Assembly: GCA_035715725.1 (NCBI GenBank)
Contig: DASTKT010000096.1
Span: 1 to 64,000 of the forward strand
Source of the DNA: JADGGV01 sp035715725
GTDB taxonomy: Bacteria > Gemmatimonadota > Gemmatimonadetes > Longimicrobiales > RSA9
Reading direction: 5' to 3'
DNA: 64,000 nt
The stretch's first letter is position 1, and every line of letters starts with the position of its first letter. The position numbers and the translations under genes were made by a program. Shown one piece after another: positions 1 through 10,808 of this stretch. The notes beneath the pieces were generated by a model, which worked only from the letters and a program-made list of their open reading frames with translations, ran no database searches and was not told the DNA's origin.

Positions 1-1
1 C

Positions 2-20
2 GGCCCGGATGATCCGGGCC
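2..20 (-). terminator. Hairpin downstream of spoVR
   Basis: A 9-bp perfect inverted repeat (GGCCCGGAT / ATCCGGGCC, one base between the arms) lies about 75 bases past the spoVR stop in its direction of transcription. The window ends before any T-tract could be seen, so the terminator role is inferred. Bases 21-95 show no gene. Confidence 0.4.
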
Positions 21-95
21 GCCCCCCGCTGTGTCTTCCGCCAATCGCGCCGCGAGGCGCGCTCGAGCGGCGCCGCGGCGTGCGCGCGAGCGCCG

Positions 96-1589
96 CTACG
101 CCGCCTCCGCCCGCGGCTCGACCTGGTGCTCGCTTCCGTTGTAGCTCATCACCTTCGGCTCGTCGTCGATGTACGTCTCGAGGTGGACGGGCCGCCGCCA
201 GAGGTACTGGATGTTCTCCAGCGTCTCGCGCGCGTAGTCGAGCTTGAGCGGGACGCCCTCGTAGCGGTGGGACAGCACCAGCTCGCCGCGGTTCAGGAAG
301 TTGCCGTCCACGACCTCGATCCACGGCTGCCCGAAGTTCGTGAGCATGAAGAGCAGCTTCTCCTTCACGGCCTGGAAGTCCCGGTCGGTGATGATGTACT
401 GGCCGGTCATCGGGTTGTAATCGTAGGTGAACAGGCCGTGCTTCCGGACGAAGTCCGCGGTGAGGAACTCGTCCAGGAACGTGAGGTCGTTGTAGTGGCG
501 CCGCACCTCGAAGATCTTGGCCCGGCCCTTCATCTCGCCGCTGTCCCAGTTGTTCCGCGCGGCGTACGAGTCGCACGCGTCCCAGGCCGGGCCGTAGCGG
601 CCCTTGTTCCAGCGCTCCTCGATGTCGCGCCAAAGCTCGAGCCCCAGCTTGTAGGGGTTCAGGCTGCCGGAGTACGGCGCCATCGTGCCGGAGTGGTGGT
701 CCGCGTAGTCGATGACCTCGGAGGGGGCCAGCGCCCGCGTCGTCATGATCGTCGAGTGCCAGTACGATGCCCACCCCTCGTTCATGATCTTCGTCCGCCC
801 CTGCGGCGCGAAGTAGTACGCTTCCTCCCGGACGACGCCGAGCACGTCCCGCTCCCAGTTCCGCAGCGGCGCGTGCTGCAGCAGGAACAGCATGACATCC
901 TTCTCGGGGCGGGAAGGGAAGTGCTCGTCCTGTCGCTGCCTCTCGTCCAGCCGCTCCTGCTCCGCGTCGAGCGCCGCCCGCGGGTTGATGTACTCGTCCA
1001 TGTAGGCTTTGGCCCGGAGCTTCTTCGGCCCGGGCCGCGGCCCCTCCTCCCCCTCGGCCTGCCGGTGGTCGTGCCGCTTGATGTGCGGCGCGTTGTAGTC
1101 GATCAGGTTGTCGATCGAGAGGCAGCGGTCCAGCAGCCGCTCCACGTCCTCCTCCCCGTGCAGCTCCATGTACCGGCGGACGCGCGAGGCGTGGTTCGCC
1201 ATCTCGTCGATCATCTTCCGGTTCGTGTGCGCGAACGAGAAGTTGTTCTTGAAGAAGTCGCCGTGCCCGCACACGTGCGCCATGACCAGCTTCTGGTCCA
1301 CCACGTGGTTCGCCGCCAGCAGGTACGCGTACGTCGGGTCGTTGTTGATGACCATCTCGTAGATCTTCGACAACCCGTACGCGTAGGAGCGCGACAGCTC
1401 CGTGTACTGCATCCCGTGGCGCCAGTGCGGGTAGCGAACCGGGTAGCCGCCGTACGCGGCCACCTCGTTGATCTCCTCCCAGTCCAGCACCTCGTAGACG
1501 ATCTCGAAGAAATCCAGCCCGTACTGCCGCGCCCATTCCTCGATCTGCACCTGCAGACCGCGCAGCTCGGGTGACAGCTCGTGCGGCAT
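96..1589 (-). CDS. spoVR: SpoVR family protein
   Basis: This 497-residue protein has SpoVR length and the family's character: acidic and aromatic-rich, with blocks such as NNDPTYAYLLAANHVVDQK, GHGDFFKNN, APQGRTKIMNEGWASYWH and SGSLNPYKLGLELWRDIEERW. The biochemical role of SpoVR is poorly known. In many non-sporulating bacteria it is encoded next to YeaH/YhbH and PrkA and linked to stress or stationary-phase response, which is the arrangement here. The ATG at 1589 starts the recognisable domain; the open frame runs upstream to 1925, but that stretch is a low-complexity repeat and a shadow of the upstream gene. It is the last gene of the prkA operon and is followed by a hairpin. Confidence 0.93.
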   Translation of the reverse strand: MPHELSPELRGLQVQIEEWARQYGLDFFEIVYEVLDWEEINEVAAYGGYPVRYPHWRHGMQYTELSRSYAYGLSKIYEMVINNDPTYAYLLAANHVVDQKLVMAHVCGHGDFFKNNFSFAHTNRKMIDEMANHASRVRRYMELHGEEDVERLLDRCLSIDNLIDYNAPHIKRHDHRQAEGEEGPRPGPKKLRAKAYMDEYINPRAALDAEQERLDERQRQDEHFPSRPEKDVMLFLLQHAPLRNWERDVLGVVREEAYYFAPQGRTKIMNEGWASYWHSTIMTTRALAPSEVIDYADHHSGTMAPYSGSLNPYKLGLELWRDIEERWNKGRYGPAWDACDSYAARNNWDSGEMKGRAKIFEVRRHYNDLTFLDEFLTADFVRKHGLFTYDYNPMTGQYIITDRDFQAVKEKLLFMLTNFGQPWIEVVDGNFLNRGELVLSHRYEGVPLKLDYARETLENIQYLWRRPVHLETYIDDEPKVMSYNGSEHQVEPRAEAA

Positions 1590-1609
1590 ACGCTGGCGCC
1601 TCCGGCGCC

Positions 1610-1684
1610 GCGAGGTCGGCGAGATCAGCGAGGACGGCGAGGTCGGCTGTCCTCGCGGTCCTCGCGGTCCTCGCTGTCCTCGCC
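1610..1684. repeat. 9-bp units in inverted arrays
   Basis: Four degenerate 9-mers of type GCGAGGTCG (1610-1645) are followed after 3 bases by four 9-mers of type GTCCTCGCG (1649-1684), which are near reverse complements of the first set. The result is an imperfect hairpin with about 36-base arms. It fills most of the gap between the yhbH-like stop and the spoVR start, so a read-through mRNA could fold here. Confidence 0.75.
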
Positions 1685-1689
1685 GTGGT

Positions 1690-2796
1690 TTACTTGCCCT
1701 TGCCCAGGAACAGCTTGATCGACGCCAGGATCGCCTCGCGGTCCTCGATGCGCGACAGCACCAGGTTCTCCGACTCGACGTGCGTCTCCAGCGCGTGCAG
1801 GAACTGGCCGCTGCCGTACCGGCTCTCCACCTGCCCGTAGCCGAACAGGTTCGCCGCCGGCAGCAGCCGGTCGCGCAGCAGGCGGAAGCACTTCTCGTCG
1901 TCGCCGCCCCCCCAGTTGTCGCCATCGGAGAAGTGGAAGAAGTAGATGTTCCACTCCTCGCTCGGGTAGTCGTGCTCCACGATCTCCGACGCCAGCGTGT
2001 AAGCGCTCGAGATCCGCGTCCCGCCCGACTCCCGCGTCGTGTAGAACGTCTCGCGGTCCACCTCGTGGGCCGCCGCGTCGTGCACGATGTAGCGCGTCTC
2101 GAGTCCCGTGTAGTGCGCCCGGATCCACGTGTCGATCCAGAACGACTCGATCCGCACGATCTCCTTCTGCTCGTTCCCCATCGAGCCCGAGACGTCCATC
2201 ATGTAGACGATCACCGCGTTCGCGATCGGCTCCGGCTCGACCTTCCACGACCGGTAGCGGACGTCCTCCCGCACCGGTACGACCCGCGGCTTGCGCGGGT
2301 CGTACACGCCGCTCGCCAGCTGCCGCTTCAGCGCCTCCTTGTACGTCCGCTTGAACGAGCGGAGGCTCTCCGGCCCGGCGCGCTTGATCCCGGTGTACCG
2401 GCTCTTCGGCACCGTCAGCGATTCCGCGCCTTTCGGCTCGATCCGCGGAAGCTCCAGCTCCTCGCCCATGATCTCGGCGAGCTCCTGGATCGTCATCTCG
2501 ACTTCCCGGATGTGCTGCCCCGGCGAGTCACCCGCCTCGCCCTCGCCCGGCTGCGGCTGCCCCGCCGAGCCAATCGGCTGGCCGATGTCCCCCGGACCCT
2601 GGCCGACGCCACCCGTCTCCTTCCGGCCATACCGGAAGTGGGGGATCTCGATCTGCGGCAGGGGAATCGACACGAGCTCGTTCCCCCGCTTGCCGATCAG
2701 CTCCCCGCGGGTGATGTGGCGCTTCAGGTCCTGCTTGACCTTGCCGCGGATGATCTCTTCGAAGCGGCGCCGGTCTCGTTCGATCCGCTTGACCAT
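1690..2796 (-). CDS. YhbH/YeaH-like DUF444 protein, VWA type
   Basis: 368 residues. The first 60 are basic (MVKRIERDRRRFEEIIRGKV and the following stretch), as is typical of YeaH/YhbH. Residues 65-95 are a Gly/Pro/Gln-rich linker. A von Willebrand A-like domain follows with the metal-binding MIDAS motif DVSGSMG at 201-207. These proteins occur with PrkA and SpoVR; YhbH in Bacillus and YeaH in E. coli are linked to sporulation and nutrient-stress responses, with unknown mechanism. It is the third gene of the prkA operon. The 120-base leader upstream is C-rich on the plus strand, so the mRNA is purine-rich with several GGAGG-like cores. Confidence 0.9.
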   Translation of the reverse strand: MVKRIERDRRRFEEIIRGKVKQDLKRHITRGELIGKRGNELVSIPLPQIEIPHFRYGRKETGGVGQGPGDIGQPIGSAGQPQPGEGEAGDSPGQHIREVEMTIQELAEIMGEELELPRIEPKGAESLTVPKSRYTGIKRAGPESLRSFKRTYKEALKRQLASGVYDPRKPRVVPVREDVRYRSWKVEPEPIANAVIVYMMDVSGSMGNEQKEIVRIESFWIDTWIRAHYTGLETRYIVHDAAAHEVDRETFYTTRESGGTRISSAYTLASEIVEHDYPSEEWNIYFFHFSDGDNWGGGDDEKCFRLLRDRLLPAANLFGYGQVESRYGSGQFLHALETHVESENLVLSRIEDREAILASIKLFLGKGK

Positions 2797-2814
2797 GACT
2801 TCCTCGAGGACAGC

Positions 2815-2917
2815 TCTGCCCCGCGAAACTCTCCCCCCCGAACCTCCGAGCCTGCTAGCCTCCCAGACTGCTGGCCTCCCTGCTTTCCAGCCTCCGAGCC
2901 TCCCCGCCCCCCCGCCC
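2815..2917. repeat. Low-complexity CCTCC-rich spacer
   Basis: The gap between the zinc-ribbon gene and the yhbH-like gene is made of degenerate repeats around GCCTCCGAGCCT and CCTCCC. On the transcribed minus strand this reads as repeated GGAGG, so many Shine-Dalgarno-like cores sit in the leader. No gene is seen here. Confidence 0.55.
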
Positions 2918-3330
2918 CTACCTCCCCCCCGCCGGCACCGACGCCCGCACCGGCGTCGGCCGCGGGAAGAACGGCTGCAACAGTTGCGCGAGCGCCAGCA
3001 GCGCCACCAGCAGGAGCAACCCGAGCCGCAGTGCGGGACTGAGCCGCGCCGAGACGCGCACCGGAACCGGGCTCTGCACCGGTGCCGTCCGCCTCATCCC
3101 GCCCGACTCCTGTAGCAGCGACCGCATGTCGGCGCCGCAGCGGCCGCACAGCCGCTCCGCCCCCAGGTTCACTCCCCAGCAGTGCGGGCAGACCGCGAGT
3201 GACCCGCCCGCCGGCGCGTGCGCCGGCGGGCGGAGCGCCCCCAACCACCGGCCCGCCACGTCGGCCCCGTTCGGCTCCGCGCCGCCGCGCTCCGCCGGCC
3301 GCGACCGGTCCCGCCACGGCATGAGTGCCA

Positions 3331-3331
<1 letters not shown>
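2918..3331 (-). CDS. Small zinc-ribbon membrane protein
   Basis: 137 residues, family not recognised. Residues 1-45 are polar, then a CxxC-x10-CxxC zinc ribbon (C48, C51, C62, C65; VCPHC and LCGRC), a basic stretch, and one transmembrane helix at about 101-120 (LRLGLLLLVALLALAQLL) with a short Pro-rich tail. The start overlaps the prkA stop as TAATG, so the two are translationally coupled. It sits between prkA and the yhbH-like gene, a place usually without a gene. A role as membrane anchor or accessory of the PrkA system is inferred from position only. Confidence 0.75.
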
Positions 3332-5430
<2,099 letters not shown>

Positions 5431-5624
5431 CGCGTCTCAACTCCTTCGAAGGCGACGGACTGGCTCGGAGGTGTGTAAAGTCTTACTGGAGGCGCGTCTG
5501 GCGAGTTCCGCCGAGTCCGCGCCGATCTGTCGTCGCTTGTCGCGATCCGGCCTTGGCTCCCGGCGCTTTCATCCCACCGCCGGAGGCTCGAGCCCGCACC
5601 GGTGATGTCGGGCCGTCGCGGCCC
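5431..5624 (-). promoter_or_regulatory. Intergenic leader of the prkA operon
   Basis: 194 bases between the upstream minus-strand gene and prkA. The promoter of the four-gene operon probably lies here. The least G/C-rich part is around 5470-5490 (TGTGTAAAGTCTTAC). No convincing -35/-10 pair could be assigned. Confidence 0.35.
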
Positions 5625-6356
5625 TCAGTTGACCCGCAGCCGGAAGTCGTCCGCGACTTGCCGCAGCAGCCGGTCGAGGGGATCGCCGGCGGCGGGGAAG
5701 AGGTGGCGGTCCGAAACGCGGTTCAGCGCGCTCCGCAACCGCGGAAAGTTCTCGGCACAGGCCCGGTAGACCCGGTCGAGCCCGTGCTTCTCCGCATCCG
5801 CGCAGTCGGCCGCCAGGCGGTACCCGGTCGTGCCGACCTCCTCGTAGTACGCCAGCCCCGGCGCTCCGCGACGCTGGCGACGACCCTCGATCCAGTCCGG
5901 GAAGAGCCCACTCAGCCAGAGCGAGAAATCGCCCAGGTGCGCCCGCATCAGGAGCGCCCGCCGCCCCTGTGCCGTCCGCAGCGCCGGGAGCTGGTCCACC
6001 AGGTAGCGGAACTCCTGGGCGTCGCCCTCCTCTACCTGATACGCGCGGTTGCGCCGCCCGAACTCGACCAGCAGCGCCGCGAGGTAGTCGGCCACCGTCC
6101 GGTCCCCGAAGCCCACTTCCAGGAGCGCGTGCCGGACCAACAGGTAGAAGACGAGCCGCGCCGGGACGGCGCTCACGCCGCGGACGGTGAGGACGGCGTT
6201 CAGCGTGCGCGGATCATCGAGGATCGCGTCGAAACCTTCCTCGCGCAGCCGGTCTTCCTCGCGGCCCCGCGCCTCGCTGTCCCCCCGCGTGAGGAGACCG
6301 AGCACGAGACCCGCTTCGACACGGCCGAACGAGGTGCGCACGTTCGGAAAGATCAT
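5625..6356 (-). CDS. Conserved-looking protein of unknown function
   Basis: 243 residues, not recognised. It appears soluble and helical, with no signal peptide or membrane helix, and is rich in Arg, Leu and Glu. Features include GRRNRAYQVEEGDAQEFRYL and LMRAHLGDFSLWLSGLFPDW. The start follows a good GGAGG (complement at 6361-6365). It lies directly upstream of prkA in the same direction with a 194-base gap, so it may share stress regulation, but nothing in the sequence proves this. Confidence 0.75.
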   Translation of the reverse strand: MIFPNVRTSFGRVEAGLVLGLLTRGDSEARGREEDRLREEGFDAILDDPRTLNAVLTVRGVSAVPARLVFYLLVRHALLEVGFGDRTVADYLAALLVEFGRRNRAYQVEEGDAQEFRYLVDQLPALRTAQGRRALLMRAHLGDFSLWLSGLFPDWIEGRRQRRGAPGLAYYEEVGTTGYRLAADCADAEKHGLDRVYRACAENFPRLRSALNRVSDRHLFPAAGDPLDRLLRQVADDFRLRVN

Positions 6357-6655
6357 CGGACCTCCTTGGCTACCGCGTCATAACCGCCGGGAGGCTCCTC
6401 GCTTGCTCCGGTGCGAGGCCCGGTCTAACTTTGCCGAAAGAACCCGAAGATGACGCCACGCCCTTGCATTCGTCGTGCCCAGAGCCAGCGAGCGGGAGAC
6501 ATGCGGGATCGACGGCCCAACGTGGGCGGGCCGCCTCGAACGGGGCCCTCGGGGTGCGGCTGGAGCGATTTGGAAAAAAGCGGGGCGAGGGGCGCGGAGC
6601 CCGGAAAGGCGTGCCGTATCGACCCTTCGACGGGTGACAACGGATTGGTCCGCGT
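6357..6655. other. Divergent intergenic region
   Basis: About 300 bases between the minus-strand unknown gene and the plus-strand histidine kinase operon. Apart from the ribosome-binding site of the minus-strand gene, no confident promoter or operator is seen. Open frames here run in several directions without coding character. Confidence 0.5.
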
Positions 6656-7933
6656 ATGACCGAAGCTAAACCCGGCGCGAGTCCAGTGTCAAGAGAGCGC
6701 CGCCGGTCCCGCAGCCTCGAACGAAGGCTCTTCGCCTGGCTCCTCGGCGTCGCGCTGGTACCCACGCTGCTCCTCCTTGCTGCCGGCACCTGGCTGGGTG
6801 CCGGCTCCATCGGATGGATCACCGGCGTCGGTCCCTGGGACCGGGTCGCGCGGTCCGGGCGCGCGCTCGTCGACGCCGCCGCGCGCGACAGCGCCGCCGA
6901 TCCGGCGCTCGCGGTCGCGGCCCGGCGCCATCGCGATCAGCTCGCGGAATCGCTCGTCCTTGCCCGCCGGTGGTCCTTCGTCGGCCAGCGACTCTCGCGC
7001 CTGCTGCCGCTCGCCGCGCTCGGCCTGGCCGCGCTCCTCGCGGGTCTCGCGCTCGCCGTCAGCCGCCGGCTCGCCCGCGACCTGGCCCGGCCGATCGCAG
7101 AGCTCGTCGAGTGGACGGAGCGGATCGGACGGGAGGAGCCGCTCCCGCCGCCGAGCCCGGCGGAGGAGCGGGAGGTGCGCGAGGTTCGCCGGCTGCGCGC
7201 CGCGGCTCGCCGCGCCGCTGTCGAGCTGGGCGAGGCGCGCCGTCGCGCTCTCGAGGCGGAGCGCGTCCGCGTCTGGGGCGAGATGGCGCGGCGCGTCGCG
7301 CACGAGATGAAGAACCCGCTCACGCCGCTGCGGCTCGCGGCGTACCGCCTCGAGGCCGAGGGAGCCGCTGCCACCGGCGAGCCGCTCGCGGTCATCCATG
7401 AGGAGACGGCGCGGCTCGAGGAGCTCGCCCGCGAGTTCGCGGCGCTCGGTCGGCCACCGGAGGGACCCACGAGCCCGGTGGACCTGCCGGAGTTGCTCGG
7501 CTCGCTGCTGGCCACGGACGTGCCGCCGGCGATCGAGGCGCGGCTGGACGTCGCGGGCGAGGTTCCGTTGGTCGAGGCGCACTACGAGGCGCTGGTTCGT
7601 GCGTTCCGCAACCTCATTCGGAACGCGGCGGACGCCGTGGAAGTGACGGGGCCCCCCGGCCGGATCACGGTGGACGTGTCCGCGGGCGCGGACGGAATCC
7701 GCGTCCGGATCGAGGACACCGGTCCGGGCCTTCCGGCCGGCGGGGGGGAGAGCATCTTCGAGCCCGAGTTCACGACCAAGGTGCGTGGCACGGGCCTCGG
7801 GCTCGCGATCGTGCGGCAGGCGGTGGTCGCACACGGAGGCGAGGTCCGGGCCTGGACCCGCGCGGAGGGCGGCGCGGCGTTCGAGGTCTGCCTGCCGCCC
7901 GGCGTCATGGTGGCGGCCGGGGCGCGCGCGTGA
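6656..7933 (+). CDS. NtrB/NtrY-like sensor histidine kinase
   Basis: 425 residues. Membrane helices at about 25-47 and 115-137 enclose a short periplasmic loop, followed by a HAMP-like linker. The HisKA motif RVAHEMKNPLTPLRLAAYRL carries the phospho-accepting His216, and the ATPase domain has an N box (NLIRNAADAV), DTGPGLPAG and GTGLGLAIV. The HEMKNPLTP form is typical of NtrY/NtrB-type kinases that act on sigma-54 activators, and such an activator lies three genes downstream. It is the first gene of an overlapping operon; the stop overlaps the next start (GTGA). The signal sensed is unknown. Confidence 0.92.
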   Translation: MTEAKPGASPVSRERRRSRSLERRLFAWLLGVALVPTLLLLAAGTWLGAGSIGWITGVGPWDRVARSGRALVDAAARDSAADPALAVAARRHRDQLAESLVLARRWSFVGQRLSRLLPLAALGLAALLAGLALAVSRRLARDLARPIAELVEWTERIGREEPLPPPSPAEEREVREVRRLRAAARRAAVELGEARRRALEAERVRVWGEMARRVAHEMKNPLTPLRLAAYRLEAEGAAATGEPLAVIHEETARLEELAREFAALGRPPEGPTSPVDLPELLGSLLATDVPPAIEARLDVAGEVPLVEAHYEALVRAFRNLIRNAADAVEVTGPPGRITVDVSAGADGIRVRIEDTGPGLPAGGGESIFEPEFTTKVRGTGLGLAIVRQAVVAHGGEVRAWTRAEGGAAFEVCLPPGVMVAAGARA

Positions 7934-8748
7934 GGCGCCTCGTCGCCGGCGTCCTCGTCCTCGCCGGTTGCGCGACGGCACCGCGCACTGCGGCGACGCT
8001 CGCGCCGATCCGGGTGCTGTCGTACAACATCCACGCGGGCAAGGACGCGGAGCGGCGGCCGGCGCTGGAGCGGGTCGCCGCGCTGATCGATTCGGCGGGA
8101 GCGGATGTCGTCCTGCTTCAGGAGGTCGACCGCGGCACGCGGCGCTCGGGCGGCGTCGACCAGGTCGCGGAGCTGGAGCGGCTCACCCGCCGGCACGCGG
8201 CCTTCGCCGCGTCGCTCGACTCCTACGACGGCGGCCAGTACGGCATCGCCATCCTGTCCCGCTTCCCCATCGCCGACGCGGAGAAGGTGCCGCTCTCGGT
8301 GGAGCCGCCCCAGCCGCGGTCCGGCGACTCGCACGAGCCCCGCGTCGCGCTGCACGTGACGCTCGCGCCCCCGGGCGGTCCGCTCCACGTCGTGACCACG
8401 CACCTCGATGCGTCCGGCGCGGGAACTTACCGCCGCCAGGAGCTGGTACAGGTTCTCGCGCACCTGCGCCGGCACGTGCCGCCCGGCGCGCCGCTCGTGT
8501 TCGGCGGAGATCTGAACGCCGACGCCTCCGGCGACGAGGCCGCCGCCATCTCGCTCGCGTTGCACGATTCCTGGGCCGAGTGCGGTCGCGGCGAGGGCGG
8601 CACCTACCCTGCATCCGTGCCGACGAAGCGGATCGATTACATCTTCTTCCGCGGCGGCCGGTGCATCGACGCGCGCGTGCCCGCGAGCCAGGCGTCGGAC
8701 CACCGGCCGCTCGCCGTGACCCTCGAATTCGGGAGATTGAGCCAATGA
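7930..8748 (+). CDS. Endonuclease/exonuclease/phosphatase-fold lipoprotein
   Basis: 272 residues. A lipoprotein signal ends in LAGC (Cys14). The EEP fold shows its motifs in order: SYNIHAG, LLQEVDRG (metal-binding Glu), THLDASG, FGGDLNADASGDE and the final SDHRPLAV catalytic His. The substrate could be a nucleic acid or a phosphoester; secreted members include DNases and phosphodiesterases. The GTG start overlaps the kinase stop and the gene's own stop overlaps the next ATG (ATGA), so it is translationally coupled inside a two-component operon. Confidence 0.9.
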   Translation: MRRLVAGVLVLAGCATAPRTAATLAPIRVLSYNIHAGKDAERRPALERVAALIDSAGADVVLLQEVDRGTRRSGGVDQVAELERLTRRHAAFAASLDSYDGGQYGIAILSRFPIADAEKVPLSVEPPQPRSGDSHEPRVALHVTLAPPGGPLHVVTTHLDASGAGTYRRQELVQVLAHLRRHVPPGAPLVFGGDLNADASGDEAAAISLALHDSWAECGRGEGGTYPASVPTKRIDYIFFRGGRCIDARVPASQASDHRPLAVTLEFGRLSQ

Positions 8749-9455
8749 TGCGGAGACTCGCCGGGGCGGCGCTCGTGGCGGTTGTGGTGGCGGGATGCGC
8801 GGTCCGCGTCGGCGGGTCGAAGCCGCTCAACTATCACGTCCTCGCCGTGGACGCGCCGTCCGGCGCCTCCGCCGCGCAGGTGGCGGAGGCGATCCAGCAC
8901 GCGAACGCGCAGCTCGTGCTCGTGTCGGCGCGCGCCGACAGCACCTGGTTCGCCGACGTGGCGCGGCGCTCGAACCTGACGCTCAGCGGGCCGGGCAGCT
9001 CCGGCGCGGTCCGCCTCGGCTTCCTCGCCGGCAAGCCCGTCGGCGACACCACCCTGGCCCGCAAGCTCCCCGGCGGCGCCATCACGATCCAGGACGCGCT
9101 CTACCAGCCCGAGAAGGAGCGCTACGTCGACCTGATGCTCGTCCGGGCCGATTCCGGCTCCGCCCGCGACATCGCCCACGCGCTGCTGACCTACGTCGCC
9201 TCGGACGTCATGCAGAACGCGTCGCTCGTGCTGGGCCTCGCCGGGCCGAATCCTGTCGTCCTCGACTCCGTCTCGTCGATCGTGCGTCCCGCGTTCTCCG
9301 ATGTGCGGGATTGCCGGCAGGGCGCCACCGACATCGGGCCGAGCCCGCTGCGCGTGCTCTACGGCCCCGTCTCGCAGGTGCAGTGCGACGCCGTGCGCCG
9401 CCTGGAGGGTCCGGGCACGCCGCTCTACGCCCAGATCGTCGTCGGTCGACCTTAG
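8745..9455 (+). CDS. Lipoprotein of unknown function
   Basis: 236 residues. The N-terminus MMRRLAGAALVAVVVAGC is a lipoprotein signal with the lipid-modified Cys at 18. The mature part is mixed alpha/beta with no recognised motif. Two further Cys lie in the last third (in DVRDCRQG and SQVQCDAVRRL) and could form a disulfide. It starts at an ATGATG overlapping the stop of the nuclease-fold gene and lies 12 bases before the response regulator, so it is part of the same envelope-linked signalling unit. Confidence 0.8.
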   Translation: MMRRLAGAALVAVVVAGCAVRVGGSKPLNYHVLAVDAPSGASAAQVAEAIQHANAQLVLVSARADSTWFADVARRSNLTLSGPGSSGAVRLGFLAGKPVGDTTLARKLPGGAITIQDALYQPEKERYVDLMLVRADSGSARDIAHALLTYVASDVMQNASLVLGLAGPNPVVLDSVSSIVRPAFSDVRDCRQGATDIGPSPLRVLYGPVSQVQCDAVRRLEGPGTPLYAQIVVGRP

Positions 9456-9467
9456 CCCGGTTACGCC

Positions 9468-10808
9468 ATGCCCCTGGTTCTCGTCGTCGACGATGAGCCC
9501 AACCTGCGACGGATGTTGGGACGTCTGTTGGAGAGCGAGGGGCATCGGGTGCAGGAGTCGAGCAGTGGGCGCGGCGCGCTCGAGCTGTTGGGCGAGGCGG
9601 ACCCCGACGTCGTCCTCCTCGATCTCGCGCTCCCCGGCGAGGACGGCCTCCACATCCTGGAGGAGATCCGAGCCCGCCGCCCCGAGCTGCCCGTCGTGAT
9701 GATGAGCGGCCGCGCCACCCTCAGCGACGCCGTGCGCGCCACCAAGCTCGGCGCGTTCCACTTCATCGAGAAGCCGCTCACGCCCGAAGCGGTCCTCCTC
9801 ACGATCCGCGGCGCGATCGAGCTGCGGCGAGCGCGCGATCTGAGCCGTGCGCTCGCCGCGGAGCTCGGCCCCGGCGACCGGCTGGTCGGCTCGAGCCCGG
9901 CAATGCGGCGCCTGCGCGACCTGCTCGCCCAGGTCGGCTCCACCGACGCTCGCGTGCTCCTCACCGGCGAGAGCGGGACCGGCAAGGAGCTGGCGGCCGC
10001 CGCGCTGCACAACCTGTCGCGGCGCGCCGCCGCGCCGTTCGTCCGTGTCAACAGCGCGGCGATCCCGCGGGAGCTCGTCGAGTCGGAGATGTTCGGCCAT
10101 GAGCGGGGCGCGTTCACCGGGGCGACGGAGCGCCGGCGCGGCCGCTTCGAGCTGGCGGACGGCGGCACGCTCTTCCTCGACGAGGTCGCCGACCTCGGAC
10201 CCGAGGCGCAGGCCAAGCTGCTGCGCACGCTGGAGACCGGAGAGGTCGATCGCGTCGGCGGGCACCACCCGGTGCGCGTCGATGTCCGCGTGCTCGCCGC
10301 CACGAACCGCGACCTGCGCGAGGAGGCCCGCGCGGGCCGCTTCCGCGACGACCTCTTCTACCGGCTGAACGTCGTGCCCATCCATCTCCCGCCGCTGCGC
10401 GAGCGGCTCGAGGACATCCCGGAGCTCGTCGCCCACTTCCTGGCGCGGCTCCAGGCGCGCGGCGGGCCGGTGCCGCCGGACGTGCGCCCCGACGCGCTCG
10501 AGCGGCTCGCCGCCTACTCCTGGCCAGGCAACGTTCGCGAGCTCGGCAATATCTGCGAGCGGCTGGCGATCCTCCACCCCGGCGCGGCGGTCGGCCGGCG
10601 CGAGGTCGATCGGCTGCTCGTCGAGGGCGGCGCGCCCGTGACCGCCGTCCCCGCTTCCCTTGCCGAGTACCTGGACGCCTTCGAGCGCGACCTCATCCTG
10701 AAGGCGCTCGATGCCGCCGCGGGCAGCATCACGGAGGCCGCCCGGCGTCTGCGGACCGACCGACCCAACCTCTACCGCCGCATGAGGCGGCTGGGCATCG
10801 AGAGATGA
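9468..10808 (+). CDS. NtrC-family sigma-54 response regulator
   Basis: 446 residues. A receiver domain (about 1-120) has VVDDE and phospho-acceptor Asp52. The AAA+ sigma-54 interaction domain has Walker A GESGTGKE at 167-174, the GAFTGA loop at 214-219 that contacts sigma-54, and a Walker B region GTLFLDEVADL. A Fis-type helix-turn-helix closes the protein (about 410-444). It should activate -24/-12 promoters when phosphorylated by the kinase encoded at 6656. Its stop overlaps the next start (ATGA). Confidence 0.96.
   Translation: MPLVLVVDDEPNLRRMLGRLLESEGHRVQESSSGRGALELLGEADPDVVLLDLALPGEDGLHILEEIRARRPELPVVMMSGRATLSDAVRATKLGAFHFIEKPLTPEAVLLTIRGAIELRRARDLSRALAAELGPGDRLVGSSPAMRRLRDLLAQVGSTDARVLLTGESGTGKELAAAALHNLSRRAAAPFVRVNSAAIPRELVESEMFGHERGAFTGATERRRGRFELADGGTLFLDEVADLGPEAQAKLLRTLETGEVDRVGGHHPVRVDVRVLAATNRDLREEARAGRFRDDLFYRLNVVPIHLPPLRERLEDIPELVAHFLARLQARGGPVPPDVRPDALERLAAYSWPGNVRELGNICERLAILHPGAAVGRREVDRLLVEGGAPVTAVPASLAEYLDAFERDLILKALDAAAGSITEAARRLRTDRPNLYRRMRRLGIER

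Noticed and set aside
1590..1925. 112-residue N-terminal extension of SpoVR in frame
   Set aside because: The extension is low complexity, covers the 9-bp repeat and the end of the upstream gene, and lacks SpoVR character.
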